Below are positions 8,888 to 19,021 of a stretch of DNA of 64,000 nt, piece after piece. The notes beneath the pieces were generated by a model that worked only from the letters and a program-made list of their open reading frames with translations, searched no databases and was not told where the DNA came from. Origin of the DNA: Bacillus sp. REN16 (GTDB taxonomy: Bacteria; Bacillota; Bacilli; Bacillales; Bacillaceae_L). Location of the stretch: the NCBI RefSeq assembly GCF_020731355.1, contig NZ_JAJFZK010000010.1, positions 104,999-168,998 on the forward strand, in the 5' to 3' direction. A program made the translations under genes and the position numbers. Each line of letters starts with the position of its first letter. The stretch's first letter is position 1.

Positions 8888-9237
8888 AACACAGACTGCC
8901 TTTTTCGTGCATATGATGGCAAGGAGAATAGTAAAATAGCGGGATCGACAACATTTCGCACAGCAAGAATATTCTAATGAGTAAAAAAGTTTGCACTTTC
9001 TTGTGAAAAATAGGCATAAGACGATACATTTCATGCCGTTTTCGCATAAAATGCAACGTAGTATACTGTGGGTCTGAGCCATTGGATTAAAGGGAATATT
9101 TAGTTTTACGGTTGCTGAAGTAAAGGTGCCCCTCTTTACTTCAGTTTTTTTATTTAACAATTTATGCTTAGGTTAATAATGCTTATTATGATATAATATT
9201 TGACGGAATGTTAGAGTTGGACAAGGGAGTGAGTAAG
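8888..9237 (+). other. Intergenic region between gpsA and yphE
   Basis: About 350 bases without a convincing gene. It holds an imperfect hairpin (CATTTCATGC at 9028-9037 with GCATAAAATG at 9044-9053), a possible -10 TATACT at 9062-9067 with a poor -35, and the terminator at 9115-9151. If the weak promoter were used, a transcript of about 80 bases would result. An extended -10 (TGATATAAT, 9189-9197) lies upstream of yphE. Small minus-strand frames here have no ribosome site. Confidence 0.4.
9115..9151 (+). terminator. Intrinsic terminator upstream of yphE
   Basis: An 11-base perfect stem (CTGAAGTAAAG at 9115-9125, complement at 9134-9144) with seven T. It probably ends the der-gpsA transcript. 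Confidence 0.92.
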
Positions 9238-9438
9238 ATGACACCAGGATTACTAAAAATGTGGATATCGTTTGCAGGGATGGCGTCGATGGCTATTGCT
9301 ATCATATCCATTTACTTTAGTCGATATAAACTAAAGGGCTTCCTAAAAGGAATCGTAGCCGCGTTGGCTTATCTTTTTATGATTCTAGCTGGCATTATTA
9401 TGGTCATAGTTGTGTTTAGCGGGCCAGTTATTGAGTAG
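9238..9438 (+). CDS. yphE: Small membrane protein YphE (DUF2768)
   Basis: A 66-residue protein with two predicted membrane helices (about residues 6-22 and 38-62) joined by a short basic loop (SRYKLKGFLKG). It matches YphE/DUF2768 by content and by its place between gpsA and yphF. Function unknown. The start is ATG at 9238 because AAGGGAGTGAG lies just before it; the in-frame ATG at 9208 lacks a ribosome site. Confidence 0.8.
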   Translation: MTPGLLKMWISFAGMASMAIAIISIYFSRYKLKGFLKGIVAALAYLFMILAGIIMVIVVFSGPVIE

Positions 9439-9460
9439 AGAACATAAGGATGGTATTAAT

Positions 9461-10180
9461 ATGAAAGTTACGTTACAACTGTTGGTTATTGCTTTTTCAT
9501 TATCAATACTTACAGGGTGCCTTTACCCGAATGATAAGCTTGCTCAAAACCAAATCCCTTATGAGGATCAAATTGCAGCTGTTCAGAGAGCTGTTGATCA
9601 ATTCAAAGAGGATTCTGGTGGTCTTTTACCGATTAAAACAAGAGAGATGGAGACCCCAATTTATCAAAAATATCCGATTGATTTTATTAAGCTTTCACCA
9701 AAATACATAGCCGAACCACCCGGTAATGCTTATGAAACGGGCGGGGTTTATTTATATGTTTTAGTAAATGCAGAAACAAACCCAACGGTTAAACTTTTAG
9801 ATGTTCGTATTTCAGAAGAACTTAGTGAACTAAATTTGCGGGTTGAAATGTATCGTTCTTCAAATGGATATGCGCCGTTTAAAGAACAGCTTCACACTAA
9901 TGTATTTACATTGGATTACAGTAAGCTCGGCTTGAAGGAAGCGCCATATGTTGTGAGTCCGTTCACAGGAAAAAACTTGCCACTCTTGATTACGAGCTCC
10001 AATGAAATTGTTGTAGATTATCGTATGGATTTATTTGATTATTTATCAAAATATGAACATACCTATAAAACAGGTGACGATATTCGAGATATTTTAGTCG
10101 ATAACTCGATGTTCGTACCAACCAATTCTTTGCCATACACGATCGATGAAGAAAATGAACCAATTTTTTTAGATAAATAA
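9461..10180 (+). CDS. yphF: Lipoprotein YphF
   Basis: A 239-residue protein with a typical lipoprotein signal: short basic start, hydrophobic core and the lipobox LTGC near residue 20, so it should be lipid-anchored outside the membrane. The rest is soluble and lacks a motif I recognise. The ATG at 9461 follows AAGGATGG by seven bases; an upstream in-frame start (9410) would spoil the signal peptide. Its position just before spoIVA is the same as in B. subtilis. Confidence 0.85.
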   Translation: MKVTLQLLVIAFSLSILTGCLYPNDKLAQNQIPYEDQIAAVQRAVDQFKEDSGGLLPIKTREMETPIYQKYPIDFIKLSPKYIAEPPGNAYETGGVYLYVLVNAETNPTVKLLDVRISEELSELNLRVEMYRSSNGYAPFKEQLHTNVFTLDYSKLGLKEAPYVVSPFTGKNLPLLITSSNEIVVDYRMDLFDYLSKYEHTYKTGDDIRDILVDNSMFVPTNSLPYTIDEENEPIFLDK

Positions 10181-10186
10181 GTCATG

Positions 10187-10233
10187 AACCCTTCTTTTAG
10201 ACATAAACTCTAAGAGAAGGGTTTTTATTTTTG
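10187..10233 (+). terminator. Intrinsic terminator after yphF
   Basis: AACCCTTCTTTTAG (10187-10200) pairs with CTAAGAGAAGGGTT (10210-10223, one G-U pair), followed by a T-rich run. Confidence 0.92.
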
Positions 10234-10345
10234 TTTATTCGTTCAAAAAGTGTAAGAAAAATAGCTTGCTAGAGTAATTTAGATTGGCTTTTTGAACTCA
10301 ACTTTGCTGCTACATATTATGGGGGGCAATTTTTTTCTAGAAATA

Positions 10346-10377
10346 GTCATATTTAATTAGGACAACGTCATACAAAT
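10346..10377 (+). promoter_or_regulatory. Sigma-E type promoter of spoIVA
   Basis: TCATATT (10347-10353) and CATACAAA (10369-10376) are spaced by 15 bases, close to the sigma-E consensus KMATATT / CATACAMT. This fits the mother-cell role of spoIVA. TTAGGACA and TGTCCTAG flank the -10 as an inverted repeat (about 10356-10391), a possible operator, but this is not proven. Confidence 0.75.
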
Positions 10378-10447
10378 ATAATGTCCTAGAATATGTAGTA
10401 AACGGATAAAATTATCCCAAGAACTGTAAAATCGGGAGGGATCACAC

Positions 10448-11926
10448 TTGGAAAAGGTAGATATTTTCAAAGATATCGCTGAACGCACCGGTGGCGATAT
10501 ATATTTAGGAGTCGTTGGTGCAGTTAGAACAGGCAAATCTACTTTCATAAAGAAATTCATGGAATTAGTAGTCTTACCGAATATCGGTAGTGAAGCTGAT
10601 AAGGCTCGCGCACAGGATGAACTGCCACAAAGTGCTGCTGGAAGAACAATCATGACAACCGAACCAAAGTTTGTTCCAAATCAAGCTGTTTCAGTACATG
10701 TTGAAGAAGGGCTTGATGTAAACATTCGCCTAGTCGATTGTGTTGGATACACAGTTCCAGGTGCAAAGGGTTATGAGGATGAAAATGGCCCACGTATGAT
10801 TAATACTCCGTGGTATGAAGAGCCAATCCCGTTCCACGAAGCAGCAGAGATTGGCACAAGAAAGGTAATCCAGGAGCATTCTACAATTGGTGTCCTTGTT
10901 ACAACGGATGGTTCAATTGGAGAAATTCCAAGAAGAGATTATATTGAAGCGGAAGAACGGGTAATCGCTGAGTTAAAAGAGGTAGGGAAACCATTTATCA
11001 TGGTTATTAACACAGTCCATCCTCATCATCCAGAAACGGATGCTCTTCGTCAGGAATTAAGTGAAAAATACGATATTCCTGTATTGGCAATGAGTGTTGA
11101 AAGTATGCGTGAAGCAGATGTATTTAATGTTTTGCGTGAAGCGCTATATGAGTTCCCAGTCTTAGAGGTAAATGTAAACCTGCCAAGCTGGGTAATGGTC
11201 TTAAGAGAGGATCATTGGTTAAGAGAAAGCTATCAGGATGCTGTGAAGGATACAGTCCAAGATATCAAGCGTTTACGCGATGTTGACCGTGTCGTTGGTC
11301 AATTTAGTGAATATGACTTTATAGACCAAGCAAGCTTAGCAGGGATTGAAATGGGGCAGGGTGTAGCAGAAATTGATTTATATGCTCCGGATGATTTATA
11401 TGATCAAATCCTTAAGGAAGTTGTGGGCGTTGAAATCCGCGGAAAAGATCATCTTTTACAGCTTATGCAAGACTTTGCTCATGCAAAAGCAGAGTATGAT
11501 CAAGTAGCGGACGCGTTAAAAATGGTGAAGCAAACAGGATATGGAATTGCAGCACCAGCGTTATCTGATATGAGCCTGGATGAGCCTGAGATCATCCGTC
11601 AGGGATCAAGATTTGGGGTTCGCTTAAAGGCTGTTGCACCATCTATCCACATGATTAAGGTTGATGTTGAGTCCGAATTTGCTCCGATCATTGGAACTGA
11701 AAAGCAAAGCGAAGAATTAGTTCGTTACTTGATGCAAGACTTTGAGGATGATCCGCTTTCTATTTGGAACTCAGATATCTTCGGACGTTCATTAAGCTCC
11801 ATCGTTCGCGAGGGGATTCAGGCAAAATTATCATTAATGCCTGAAAATGCACGCTACAAGTTAAAAGAAACCCTTGAAAGAATCATTAACGAAGGATCAG
11901 GTGGATTGATTGCCATCATATTATAA
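10448..11926 (+). CDS. spoIVA: Stage IV sporulation protein A, spore coat basement ATPase
   Basis: SpoIVA polymerises on the forespore surface using ATP and forms the base on which the coat is built. The N-terminal domain has the Walker A GAVRTGKST with the key lysine at residue 30, and the C terminus ends GGLIAIIL, the segment that contacts the forespore anchor SpoVM. At 492 residues it matches the B. subtilis protein in length and almost every block. The start is TTG at 10448 with a GGGAGGGAT ribosome site. Monocistronic, with its own sigma-E promoter and terminator. Confidence 0.98.
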   Translation: MEKVDIFKDIAERTGGDIYLGVVGAVRTGKSTFIKKFMELVVLPNIGSEADKARAQDELPQSAAGRTIMTTEPKFVPNQAVSVHVEEGLDVNIRLVDCVGYTVPGAKGYEDENGPRMINTPWYEEPIPFHEAAEIGTRKVIQEHSTIGVLVTTDGSIGEIPRRDYIEAEERVIAELKEVGKPFIMVINTVHPHHPETDALRQELSEKYDIPVLAMSVESMREADVFNVLREALYEFPVLEVNVNLPSWVMVLREDHWLRESYQDAVKDTVQDIKRLRDVDRVVGQFSEYDFIDQASLAGIEMGQGVAEIDLYAPDDLYDQILKEVVGVEIRGKDHLLQLMQDFAHAKAEYDQVADALKMVKQTGYGIAAPALSDMSLDEPEIIRQGSRFGVRLKAVAPSIHMIKVDVESEFAPIIGTEKQSEELVRYLMQDFEDDPLSIWNSDIFGRSLSSIVREGIQAKLSLMPENARYKLKETLERIINEGSGGLIAIIL

Positions 11927-11931
11927 GATTT

Positions 11932-11958
11932 GGGCTCCTCACAAGGGAGTCTTTTTTT
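11932..11958 (+). terminator. Intrinsic terminator after spoIVA
   Basis: GGGCTCC (11932-11938) with GGGAGTC (11945-11951) and seven T. Confidence 0.88.
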
Positions 11959-12072
11959 GTGGAAATTTTGCCTTATTTGCTTTCCTAAATACGTATATGA
12001 TAAGCTTTTTACAAAAAATAAGTGCTTTTTGGTGAAATATACATAAAAAGGTAATATTTCTGTTGAAATATA

Positions 12073-12142
12073 TTGAATTATGTCTAAGAATCGTTTATTA
12101 TAAGGCATGTTAGCATCAAGCTAATGTAAGAGATACTTGATG
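12073..12142 (+). promoter_or_regulatory. Sigma-A promoter and leader hairpin of hbs
   Basis: TTGAAT (12073-12078) and TATTAT (12096-12101) are spaced 17 bases. The transcript would begin just before a hairpin CATCAAG (12114-12120) / CTTGATG (12136-12142), leaving a leader of about 105 bases before hbs. Confidence 0.65.
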
Positions 12143-12214
12143 ACATAAGGCTTAAAGAGCAATGAATGATTATTCATATGATTTGGAATTTTTATTTGGG
12201 AGGAGGTGAATGTC

Positions 12215-12487
12215 ATGAACAAAACAGAATTAGTTAACGCTGTCGCTGAAAGTGCTGAACTTTCTAAGAAGGATGCTACAAAAGCTGTTGATGCAGTTTT
12301 TGATTCTATCCTTGAAGCTCTTAAAGGTGGAGACAAAGTTCAGTTAATCGGGTTTGGAAACTTTGAGGTACGTGAGCGTGCAGCTCGTAAAGGGCGTAAC
12401 CCTCAAACTGGTGAAGAAATCGAAATCGCTGCAAGCAAGGTTCCTGCATTTAAACCAGGAAAGGTGCTTAAAGACGCAGTAAAATAA
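12215..12487 (+). CDS. hbs: DNA-binding protein HU (HBsu)
   Basis: The main nucleoid-associated histone-like protein, a homodimer that bends DNA. The 90 residues include the signature [21 protein letters not shown] with the DNA-binding arm. The start is ATG at 12215 after the very strong GGAGGAGGTG site; a GTG at 12206 lies inside that site and is rejected. The gene sits alone between two terminators and has its own leader, in keeping with high expression. Confidence 0.97.
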   Translation: MNKTELVNAVAESAELSKKDATKAVDAVFDSILEALKGGDKVQLIGFGNFEVRERAARKGRNPQTGEEIEIAASKVPAFKPGKVLKDAVK

Positions 12488-12518
12488 TTTTACATAGAAC
12501 CTATGTGTAAGTTACAAG

Positions 12519-12549
12519 AAGAGTCGTTTATTTTTCGCGACTCTTTTTT
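12519..12549 (+). terminator. Intrinsic terminator after hbs
   Basis: AAGAGTCG (12519-12526) pairs with CGACTCTT (12538-12545), followed by T. Confidence 0.9.
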
Positions 12550-12615
12550 GTTTTATATTCATAAATATGCTAGAATCAATGAACCGACAGTTGTGAATAG
12601 AGGAGAGGTTGGCAA

Positions 12616-13182
12616 ATGACTTCGATAGATTATAAAAAAATAGAGCAAGCAGTTACAATGATCTTAGAAGCAATCGGGGAAGATCCGCAGCGAGAAGGGT
12701 TAGTGGACACACCAAAACGTGTAGCAAAAATGTATGCCGAAGTTTTCTCTGGCTTACAAGATGATCCGAAAGAATATTTTCAAACCGTTTTTGGAGAAGA
12801 ACACGAGGAATTGGTATTAGTAAAAGACATTCCATTTTACTCTATGTGTGAACACCATCTCGTCCCATTTTATGGACATGCCCATGTTGCCTATATTCCT
12901 AAGGGTGGAAAAGTAACGGGATTGAGCAAACTGGCACGAGCGGTAGAGGCAGTAGCAAAAAGACCCCAATTACAAGAAAGAATTACTTCAACAATTGCTG
13001 ATGCAATAGTTGAAACACTTCAGCCTCACGGAGTAATGGTGGTCATCGAAGCAGAGCATATGTGTATGACAATGCGGGGTGTTAAAAAGCCAGGGGCGAA
13101 AACTGTTACTTCAGCTGTCCGAGGAATATTACAAAAGGACCCTGCTGCTCGAAGTGAAGTCTTATCATTAATTAAGAATTGA
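12616..13182 (+). CDS. folE: GTP cyclohydrolase I (MtrA)
   Basis: Converts GTP to dihydroneopterin triphosphate, first step of folate synthesis. The zinc ligands are visible (C78 and H81 in MCEHH, C150 in HMCMTMRG), along with the VTGLSKLAR substrate loop. Length 188 is standard for the type IA enzyme. The RBS is GAGGAGAGG. As in B. subtilis it is followed by mtrB (gap about 70 bases), so the gene pair links folate and tryptophan control. Confidence 0.97.
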   Translation: MTSIDYKKIEQAVTMILEAIGEDPQREGLVDTPKRVAKMYAEVFSGLQDDPKEYFQTVFGEEHEELVLVKDIPFYSMCEHHLVPFYGHAHVAYIPKGGKVTGLSKLARAVEAVAKRPQLQERITSTIADAIVETLQPHGVMVVIEAEHMCMTMRGVKKPGAKTVTSAVRGILQKDPAARSEVLSLIKN

Positions 13183-13253
13183 CATCCATAAAAAATTACG
13201 AGATAGTAAAGAAAAGCTAATGAACTTAGTTCTGTACCATAGGAGTGAAAAGG

Positions 13254-13484
13254 ATGAGTAATAATTCAAACTCAGAATTTATTGTTATCAAAGCAGTAGA
13301 AGATGGAGTAAATGTAATCGGATTAACGAGAGGATCTGATACACGCTTTCATCATTCGGAGAAATTGGATAAAGGCGAGGTCATGATTGCGCAATTCACT
13401 GAACATACTTCAGCTATCAAGATACGAGGTCATGCAATCATCCAAACAAGTCATGGAGAAACTGAATCAGATTCAAAAAAATAA
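13254..13484 (+). CDS. mtrB: Tryptophan RNA-binding attenuation protein TRAP
   Basis: Forms an 11-subunit ring that, with tryptophan bound, wraps (G/U)AG repeats in trp leaders. The 76-residue protein keeps the RNA-binding residues at the B. subtilis positions K37, K56 and R58 ([14 protein letters not shown]) and the tryptophan pocket around [12 protein letters not shown]. The start is ATG at 13254 with GGAGTGAAAAGG upstream; a GTG at 13245 is inside that site. Its target leader lies at 20555-20641 in this same window. No anti-TRAP gene is seen here. Confidence 0.97.
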   Translation: MSNNSNSEFIVIKAVEDGVNVIGLTRGSDTRFHHSEKLDKGEVMIAQFTEHTSAIKIRGHAIIQTSHGETESDSKK

Positions 13485-13508
13485 GCAGGTAAATCCTGCT
13501 TTTTCTTT
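13484..13508 (+). terminator. Intrinsic terminator after mtrB
   Basis: AGCAGG / CCTGCT with a TAAAT loop and a TTTTCTTTT tail, overlapping the mtrB stop codon. Confidence 0.85.
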
Positions 13509-13634
13509 TGGTTTAAATAAAACTAAGGGAAAAACTAAGTGATGTATGTTATAATTAACGTTGTTTTATAAAGACTAATGATAAAGAACTTGAACATAGA
13601 TAAAAAACGGATTTTTTAAATTGGGGAAACAAGG

Positions 13635-14447
13635 GTGATTGATTTGCATGACATCAAGGAAATAGTTGCCAATCTTAAGGAGCGTATTGAGGATAAAACA
13701 AGACACTCATACCTTCAAAGATATATGGAGACACCAAGTATAGATGAGGATAAACTATTATTGTTATACTCCATTTGCGAGGATTTGCTTTTACCGAAAG
13801 AGCAATTAACGAATTATATAGTGACCACTATGCTTGTTCAACAGGCATTAGATACCCATGAAACAGTCCCCAATCGACTTTCCTTTTCAGATGAACGTGT
13901 ACGTGGTCAACAATTAGCCATATTGGCAGGAGACTATTTTAGCGGGCTGTATTATTATCTTCTTGCGCAAGCTTCCGATATAACCTTTATACGAATCCTT
14001 GCAGAAGGTATTAAAGATGTGAATGAGGCCAAAATTTATTTGTATCAAATGGATCATGATCAAGTAGACCAGCTTTTATCATATGTAACATCGGTTGAAT
14101 CTGCTATTTTCCGAAAAATCGTAAATAGTTTTCAAATTAAAAAGTGGGAAGAAATTGTTCAAAACTTTTTATTGCTAAAATGGCTCCTACATGAAAGAGA
14201 CCATTACGCAGAAGATGGAGATTCAATTCTTTTTAAGACCCTTAAGAAAATAGCTTCGAGGGAAAAGGGAGAACAAGAAACGGATGTAATGTTTGAATTT
14301 AACAAGCATCTTTCTCTTGTTTGCAAAAAACTAGAAGAGTCATTAAAGACAAACCCTAAAATAAACAAATCACTACTAAATCGAATCAATGAACTACTTC
14401 TTAAAAGTACCTCGTTTACATTGAAAAAGATTGTGGAAGAAGGGTAA
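13635..14447 (+). CDS. hepS: Heptaprenyl diphosphate synthase component I
   Basis: The non-catalytic partner of HepT; together they make the C35 isoprenoid chain of menaquinone-7. The 270-residue alpha-helical protein has no prenyl-transferase DDxxD motif, as expected, and keeps the family blocks [14 protein letters not shown] and [18 protein letters not shown]. The start is GTG at 13635 with GGGGA about seven bases upstream; a TTG at 13644 is possible. An extended -10 (TGTTATAAT, 13547-13555) is a candidate promoter. It is followed two bases after its stop by menG and then hepT. Confidence 0.92.
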   Translation: MIDLHDIKEIVANLKERIEDKTRHSYLQRYMETPSIDEDKLLLLYSICEDLLLPKEQLTNYIVTTMLVQQALDTHETVPNRLSFSDERVRGQQLAILAGDYFSGLYYYLLAQASDITFIRILAEGIKDVNEAKIYLYQMDHDQVDQLLSYVTSVESAIFRKIVNSFQIKKWEEIVQNFLLLKWLLHERDHYAEDGDSILFKTLKKIASREKGEQETDVMFEFNKHLSLVCKKLEESLKTNPKINKSLLNRINELLLKSTSFTLKKIVEEG

Positions 14448-14449
14448 TT

Positions 14450-15154
14450 ATGGAACAATCTAAAGAACAACGTGTGCATCATGTATTTGAAAAAATATAT
14501 AAAAACTATGACCAAATGAATTCCGTTATCAGCTTCCAACAACATAAAGCTTGGCGTAAGGATACTATGAAACGTATGGATGTCAAAGTGGGATCGGCTG
14601 CACTTGACTTATGCTGCGGTACCGCCGACTGGACTATTGCCCTTGCAGAAAAGGTCGGTCCTTCGGGAAAGGTAACCGGTCTCGATTTTAGTAAAAATAT
14701 GCTTAAAATCGGTCAAGAAAAAGTGGACAAGCTAAAATTAAATCAGATTGAATTAATTCATGGTAATGCGATGGAGCTTCCGTTTGAGGATAATTCTTTC
14801 GACTATGTAACGATTGGTTTTGGCCTTCGAAATGTACCGGATTACATGACCGTTTTAAAAGAAATGCAAAGGGTGGTAAAGCCAGGTGGGAAGGTTGTCT
14901 GCTTGGAAACCTCACAGCCGACTATGATTGGATTTAGGCAATTATATTTTTTCTATTTTCGTTTTATTATGCCGGTTTTCGGAAAGCTTTTTGCGAAAAG
15001 TTATCAGGAATATTCATGGCTTCAGGAATCAGCACGTGATTTTCCAGGAATGAAAGAACTTGCACTTATGTTCCGGGAAGCAGGCTTGACCGAAATTGAA
15101 GTGAAACCATATACTTTAGGTGTAGCTGCGATGCATATGGGCATTAAGAAGTAG
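14450..15154 (+). CDS. menG: Demethylmenaquinone methyltransferase
   Basis: Last step of menaquinone synthesis, adding a methyl group from SAM. The SAM-binding motif [12 protein letters not shown] (about 47-58), the GLRNVPD block and the [12 protein letters not shown] strand are those of the UbiE/MenG family; 234 residues is standard. The start ATG is placed two bases after the hepS stop. It is also called menH or ubiE in older Bacillus annotation. Confidence 0.95.
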   Translation: MEQSKEQRVHHVFEKIYKNYDQMNSVISFQQHKAWRKDTMKRMDVKVGSAALDLCCGTADWTIALAEKVGPSGKVTGLDFSKNMLKIGQEKVDKLKLNQIELIHGNAMELPFEDNSFDYVTIGFGLRNVPDYMTVLKEMQRVVKPGGKVVCLETSQPTMIGFRQLYFFYFRFIMPVFGKLFAKSYQEYSWLQESARDFPGMKELALMFREAGLTEIEVKPYTLGVAAMHMGIKK

Positions 15155-15160
15155 TAATCG

Positions 15161-15236
15161 TTCATTAAAAAATCGTGGCATCCGCCGGAGGCTTAACTTT
15201 ATTAAATCGGGGTTTGACCTTCGACTTAATAAAGTT
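15161..15236 (-). repeat. Dispersed element A, truncated inverted copy
   Basis: Read on the minus strand: an imperfect 15-base hairpin (arms 15222-15236 and 15195-15209, one mismatch), then GCCTCCGGCGGATGCC and about 16 further bases (15161-15192) before the match to the other copies ends. It is the only copy in reverse orientation and the only one lacking the right two thirds. It fills the menG-hepT gap, with its hairpin arm ending one base before the upstream in-frame ATG of hepT. Confidence 0.85.
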
Positions 15237-15266
15237 ATGTCATATTTTGAGACTAAGGTGAAACTG

Positions 15267-16229
15267 ATGAAATTATCTTTGATGTATTCGTATTTGAATA
15301 CAGATTTAGCAATTATAGAAAAAGAATTGGAGGCTTCTATCAAAGGGAAGCATCCGGTTCTTCAACAAGCCGGATTACATTTACTGCAATCCGGCGGTAA
15401 GCGACTGCGACCCGTTTTTGTCCTTTTAGGTGGGAAATTTGGGAAATATGATATTGATGTCATTAAAAATGTTGCCGTAACACTTGAACTTATTCATACG
15501 GCCTCTCTTGTGCATGACGATGTAATTGATGACGCGGATATTCGGCGCGGCAGGCCCACTATTAAGGCAAAATGGGATAATAAGATCGCGATGTACGCTG
15601 GAGATTATATTTTAGGCAGCTCACTGGAAATTATCACAAAGCTTCCTAATCCCTTACTACATAAACTACTTGCACATACGATTGTTGAGGTTTGTTTAGG
15701 TGAAATCGAACAAATCAAAGATAAATATCGTTTTGATCAGAACTTGCGCTGTTATTTACGCAGAATCAAGCGGAAGACGGCTCTGTTAATTGCAAGCAGC
15801 TGTCAACTTGGAGCAGTAGCGGCAGAAGTGCCCGCAGATGTCCATAAAAAGCTGTTTTTATATGGTTATTATGTGGGGATGGCATTCCAAATAACAGATG
15901 ATATTTTAGACTTCACTAGTTCCGATGAGCAATTGGGTAAACCCGCAGGTAGTGATTTGCTTCAGGGTAATATTACCTTGCCGGTTCTATATGCGATGAA
16001 GGATCAAAATCTTAAGCAACAAATTATCCAAGTATCTGAACGTACAACAGCTTCTGAAATAAAACCTTTAATTAAAGCCATTAAACAATCTGATGCAATC
16101 ATTCAAGCCGAGGCATTAAGTAATCGTTATTTAGAAAAAGCATACAAGATTTTAGAGGAATTGCCTTCGAGTCGTGCCAGAAATACGTTGTACAATGTTG
16201 CAAAATATATCGGAAAAAGAAAATTTTAG
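15267..16229 (+). CDS. hepT: Heptaprenyl diphosphate synthase component II
   Basis: Catalytic subunit that elongates FPP with IPP to the C35 chain of menaquinone. The two aspartate-rich motifs are present: DDVID at 84-88 (start of DDVIDDADIRRGRPT) and DDILD at 211-215. The start is ATG at 15267 (AAGGTGA upstream); a longer frame opens at 15237 inside the element A hairpin and has no ribosome site. The protein is therefore shorter at its N terminus than the B. subtilis enzyme, perhaps a result of the element's presence. Confidence 0.95.
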   Translation: MKLSLMYSYLNTDLAIIEKELEASIKGKHPVLQQAGLHLLQSGGKRLRPVFVLLGGKFGKYDIDVIKNVAVTLELIHTASLVHDDVIDDADIRRGRPTIKAKWDNKIAMYAGDYILGSSLEIITKLPNPLLHKLLAHTIVEVCLGEIEQIKDKYRFDQNLRCYLRRIKRKTALLIASSCQLGAVAAEVPADVHKKLFLYGYYVGMAFQITDDILDFTSSDEQLGKPAGSDLLQGNITLPVLYAMKDQNLKQQIIQVSERTTASEIKPLIKAIKQSDAIIQAEALSNRYLEKAYKILEELPSSRARNTLYNVAKYIGKRKF

Positions 16230-16243
16230 GGATACCGTTGATT

Positions 16244-16276
16244 ACCAATCAAAATAGTGTTACTATTTTGATTGGT
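16244..16276 (+). repeat. Perfect hairpin between hepT and ndk
   Basis: ACCAATCAAAATAG (16244-16257) is followed, after five bases, by its exact complement (16263-16276); a further T-A pair can form, leaving a three-base loop. No T run follows, so it is not a standard terminator. It may mark an RNA processing or stability site. Confidence 0.7.
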
Positions 16277-16324
16277 CGCTAAACAATGACTATTATACAT
16301 AATTTTGGTGGGGTGGAGATCGCT

Positions 16325-16771
16325 ATGGAAAAAACATTTTTAATGGTTAAACCTGATGGTGTACAGCGTGAACTAGTTGGAGAAATTGTTTCACGCTTTG
16401 AAAGAAAAGGCTTTCAATTAGTGGGAGCTAAATTGATGGCGGTTTCAGAAGAGCTTGCTGGCGAACATTATGGCGAGCACAAAGAGCGTCCGTTTTACGG
16501 AGAACTAGTTGATTTCATCACTTCTGGACCAGTTTTTGCAATGGTTTGGCAAGGTGAGAATGTAATTGCAACTGCTCGTCAAATGATGGGTTCAACAAAT
16601 CCAAAGGATGCTGCACCTGCAACAATTCGTGGAGATTTTGGGTTAACAGTTGGAAAGAATGTTATTCATGGTTCTGATTCACCAGCAAGTGCTGAACGTG
16701 AAATTTCATTATTCTTCAAAGAAGAAGAATTAGTATCCTACGATAAGCTAATTAATAACTGGATTTACTAA
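16325..16771 (+). CDS. ndk: Nucleoside diphosphate kinase
   Basis: Transfers the terminal phosphate between nucleoside triphosphates and diphosphates through a phosphohistidine. The catalytic histidine is H115 in [12 protein letters not shown]. The 148 residues match the family. The start is ATG at 16325 with GGGTGGAG upstream; the frame is open from 16286 but those residues do not belong to the family. The position after hepT is conserved in Bacillus. Confidence 0.97.
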   Translation: MEKTFLMVKPDGVQRELVGEIVSRFERKGFQLVGAKLMAVSEELAGEHYGEHKERPFYGELVDFITSGPVFAMVWQGENVIATARQMMGSTNPKDAAPATIRGDFGLTVGKNVIHGSDSPASAEREISLFFKEEELVSYDKLINNWIY

Positions 16772-16780
16772 TCTAACCAA

Positions 16781-16808
16781 AACCAGCCCTAAGAAGGGCT
16801 GGTTTTTC
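16781..16808 (+). terminator. Intrinsic terminator after ndk
   Basis: AACCAGCCCT (16781-16790) pairs with AGGGCTGGTT (16795-16804), then T. Confidence 0.92.
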
Positions 16809-16846
16809 TAAAGGAACTTTCACCCCGTAAGATCAAGTATTTTTGA

Positions 16847-17629
<783 letters not shown>

Positions 17630-17679
17630 AAATTTTGAAAAATGACAAATCTAATAATATTTGTTAAGATAAAGAAATC

Positions 17680-17716
17680 GAATTTGCCATTTGGTAAATT
17701 CTTTTTCTTTATATTG
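17680..17716 (+). terminator. Intrinsic terminator after cheR
   Basis: GAATTTGCC (17680-17688) pairs with GGTAAATTC (17693-17701, one G-U pair), followed by TTTTTCTTT. A further small hairpin AGTGAAA/TTTTCACT lies at 17806-17823 in the aroC leader. Confidence 0.8.
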
Positions 17717-17848
17717 TGGATGTAAACCGTATAAAATTTTGAAAAAATCTATCCGGATTTACGAAGATTATGATATATTGATACATAATCGCTTTAAATT
17801 ACGAAAGTGAAATTTATTTTCACTCTATCATATAAGGGGGTAACATAA

Positions 17849-19021
17849 ATGAGATATTTAACAGCCGGAGAATCACATGGACCACAGCTTACAACAATCA
17901 TTGAAGGTGTACCTGCTGGTCTGGAATTAACTTCAGAGGATATTAACCTTGAACTTGCTAGACGCCAAAAAGGTCATGGCAGAGGAAGAAGAATGCAAAT
18001 TGAAAAAGACCAAGCAAAAATTGCAAGTGGTGTTAGACACGGTAAAACACTTGGTTCTCCAATTGCATTAGTTGTTGAAAACAATGACTGGAAGCACTGG
18101 ACTAAAATCATGGGTATTGAACCGATAACGGACGAAGAGGCGGAAGATATCAAACGTAAAATTACTCGTCCGCGCCCTGGACATGCAGACCTTAATGGAG
18201 CCATTAAATATGGGCATCGCGATATGCGAAATGTTCTAGAAAGATCTTCTGCGCGTGAAACAACAGTGCGAGTTGCAGCTGGAGCTGTAGCTAAAAAATT
18301 CTTAGCTTCCTTAGGAATCCAGATAGCTGGTCATGTCCTTGAAATTGGTGGCATTCGCGCTAAGGATGCTGCATATTCAAGCATAGAAGAATTAAAAACA
18401 AAAACGGAAGAATCACCAGTAAGATGTCTCGATGAAGAAGCTGGCTTACAAATGATGAACGCAATTGATGAAGCAAAGAAAAATGGTGACTCAATTGGTG
18501 GAATCGTGGAAGTCATTGTAGAAGGTGTGCCTGTTGGACTTGGAAGCTATGTTCATTATGACCGAAAGCTTGATTCTAAAATTGCAGGGGCAATGATGAG
18601 TATTAATGCCTTTAAAGGTGTTGAATTTGGTATTGGTTTTGATGCAGCAAGAATCCCTGGAAGTCAAGTTCATGATGAAATCATTTGGGATAAAGAAAAT
18701 GGATATCAGAGACGAACAAATAACTTGGGCGGATTTGAAGGTGGAATGACAAACGGTATGCCAATCGTTGTTAGAGGTGTCATGAAGCCAATTCCAACTT
18801 TATATAAGCCGCTTAAAAGTGTCGATATCGATACAAAGGAAGTATTTGAAGCAAGTATTGAAAGATCTGATAGCTGTGCAGTACCTGCCGCTTCAGTCGT
18901 TGCAGAAGCTGTTGTAGCATGGGAAGTTGCAAATGCGATTATTGAACAATTTGGACAAGATAGATTTGATTTAATTCAAGAGAATGTAGAGAAAATGCGT
19001 GAGTATTCGAGGGATTTTTAA
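17849..19021 (+). CDS. aroC: Chorismate synthase
   Basis: Makes chorismate from EPSP using reduced FMN, the branch point for tryptophan, tyrosine, phenylalanine, folate and menaquinone. The family signatures [14 protein letters not shown] (7-20), the [11 protein letters not shown] block and the C-terminal [13 protein letters not shown] are complete; 390 residues. It is called aroF in B. subtilis. A GGGGG ribosome site precedes the ATG. Its TAA shares a base with the aroB start, so the two are translationally linked. Confidence 0.97.
   Translation: MRYLTAGESHGPQLTTIIEGVPAGLELTSEDINLELARRQKGHGRGRRMQIEKDQAKIASGVRHGKTLGSPIALVVENNDWKHWTKIMGIEPITDEEAEDIKRKITRPRPGHADLNGAIKYGHRDMRNVLERSSARETTVRVAAGAVAKKFLASLGIQIAGHVLEIGGIRAKDAAYSSIEELKTKTEESPVRCLDEEAGLQMMNAIDEAKKNGDSIGGIVEVIVEGVPVGLGSYVHYDRKLDSKIAGAMMSINAFKGVEFGIGFDAARIPGSQVHDEIIWDKENGYQRRTNNLGGFEGGMTNGMPIVVRGVMKPIPTLYKPLKSVDIDTKEVFEASIERSDSCAVPAASVVAEAVVAWEVANAIIEQFGQDRFDLIQENVEKMREYSRDF

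Noticed and set aside
8888..9160. Minus-strand frames in the gpsA-yphE gap
   Set aside because: Composition is not coding-like, no ribosome site is present and they cross a strong terminator.
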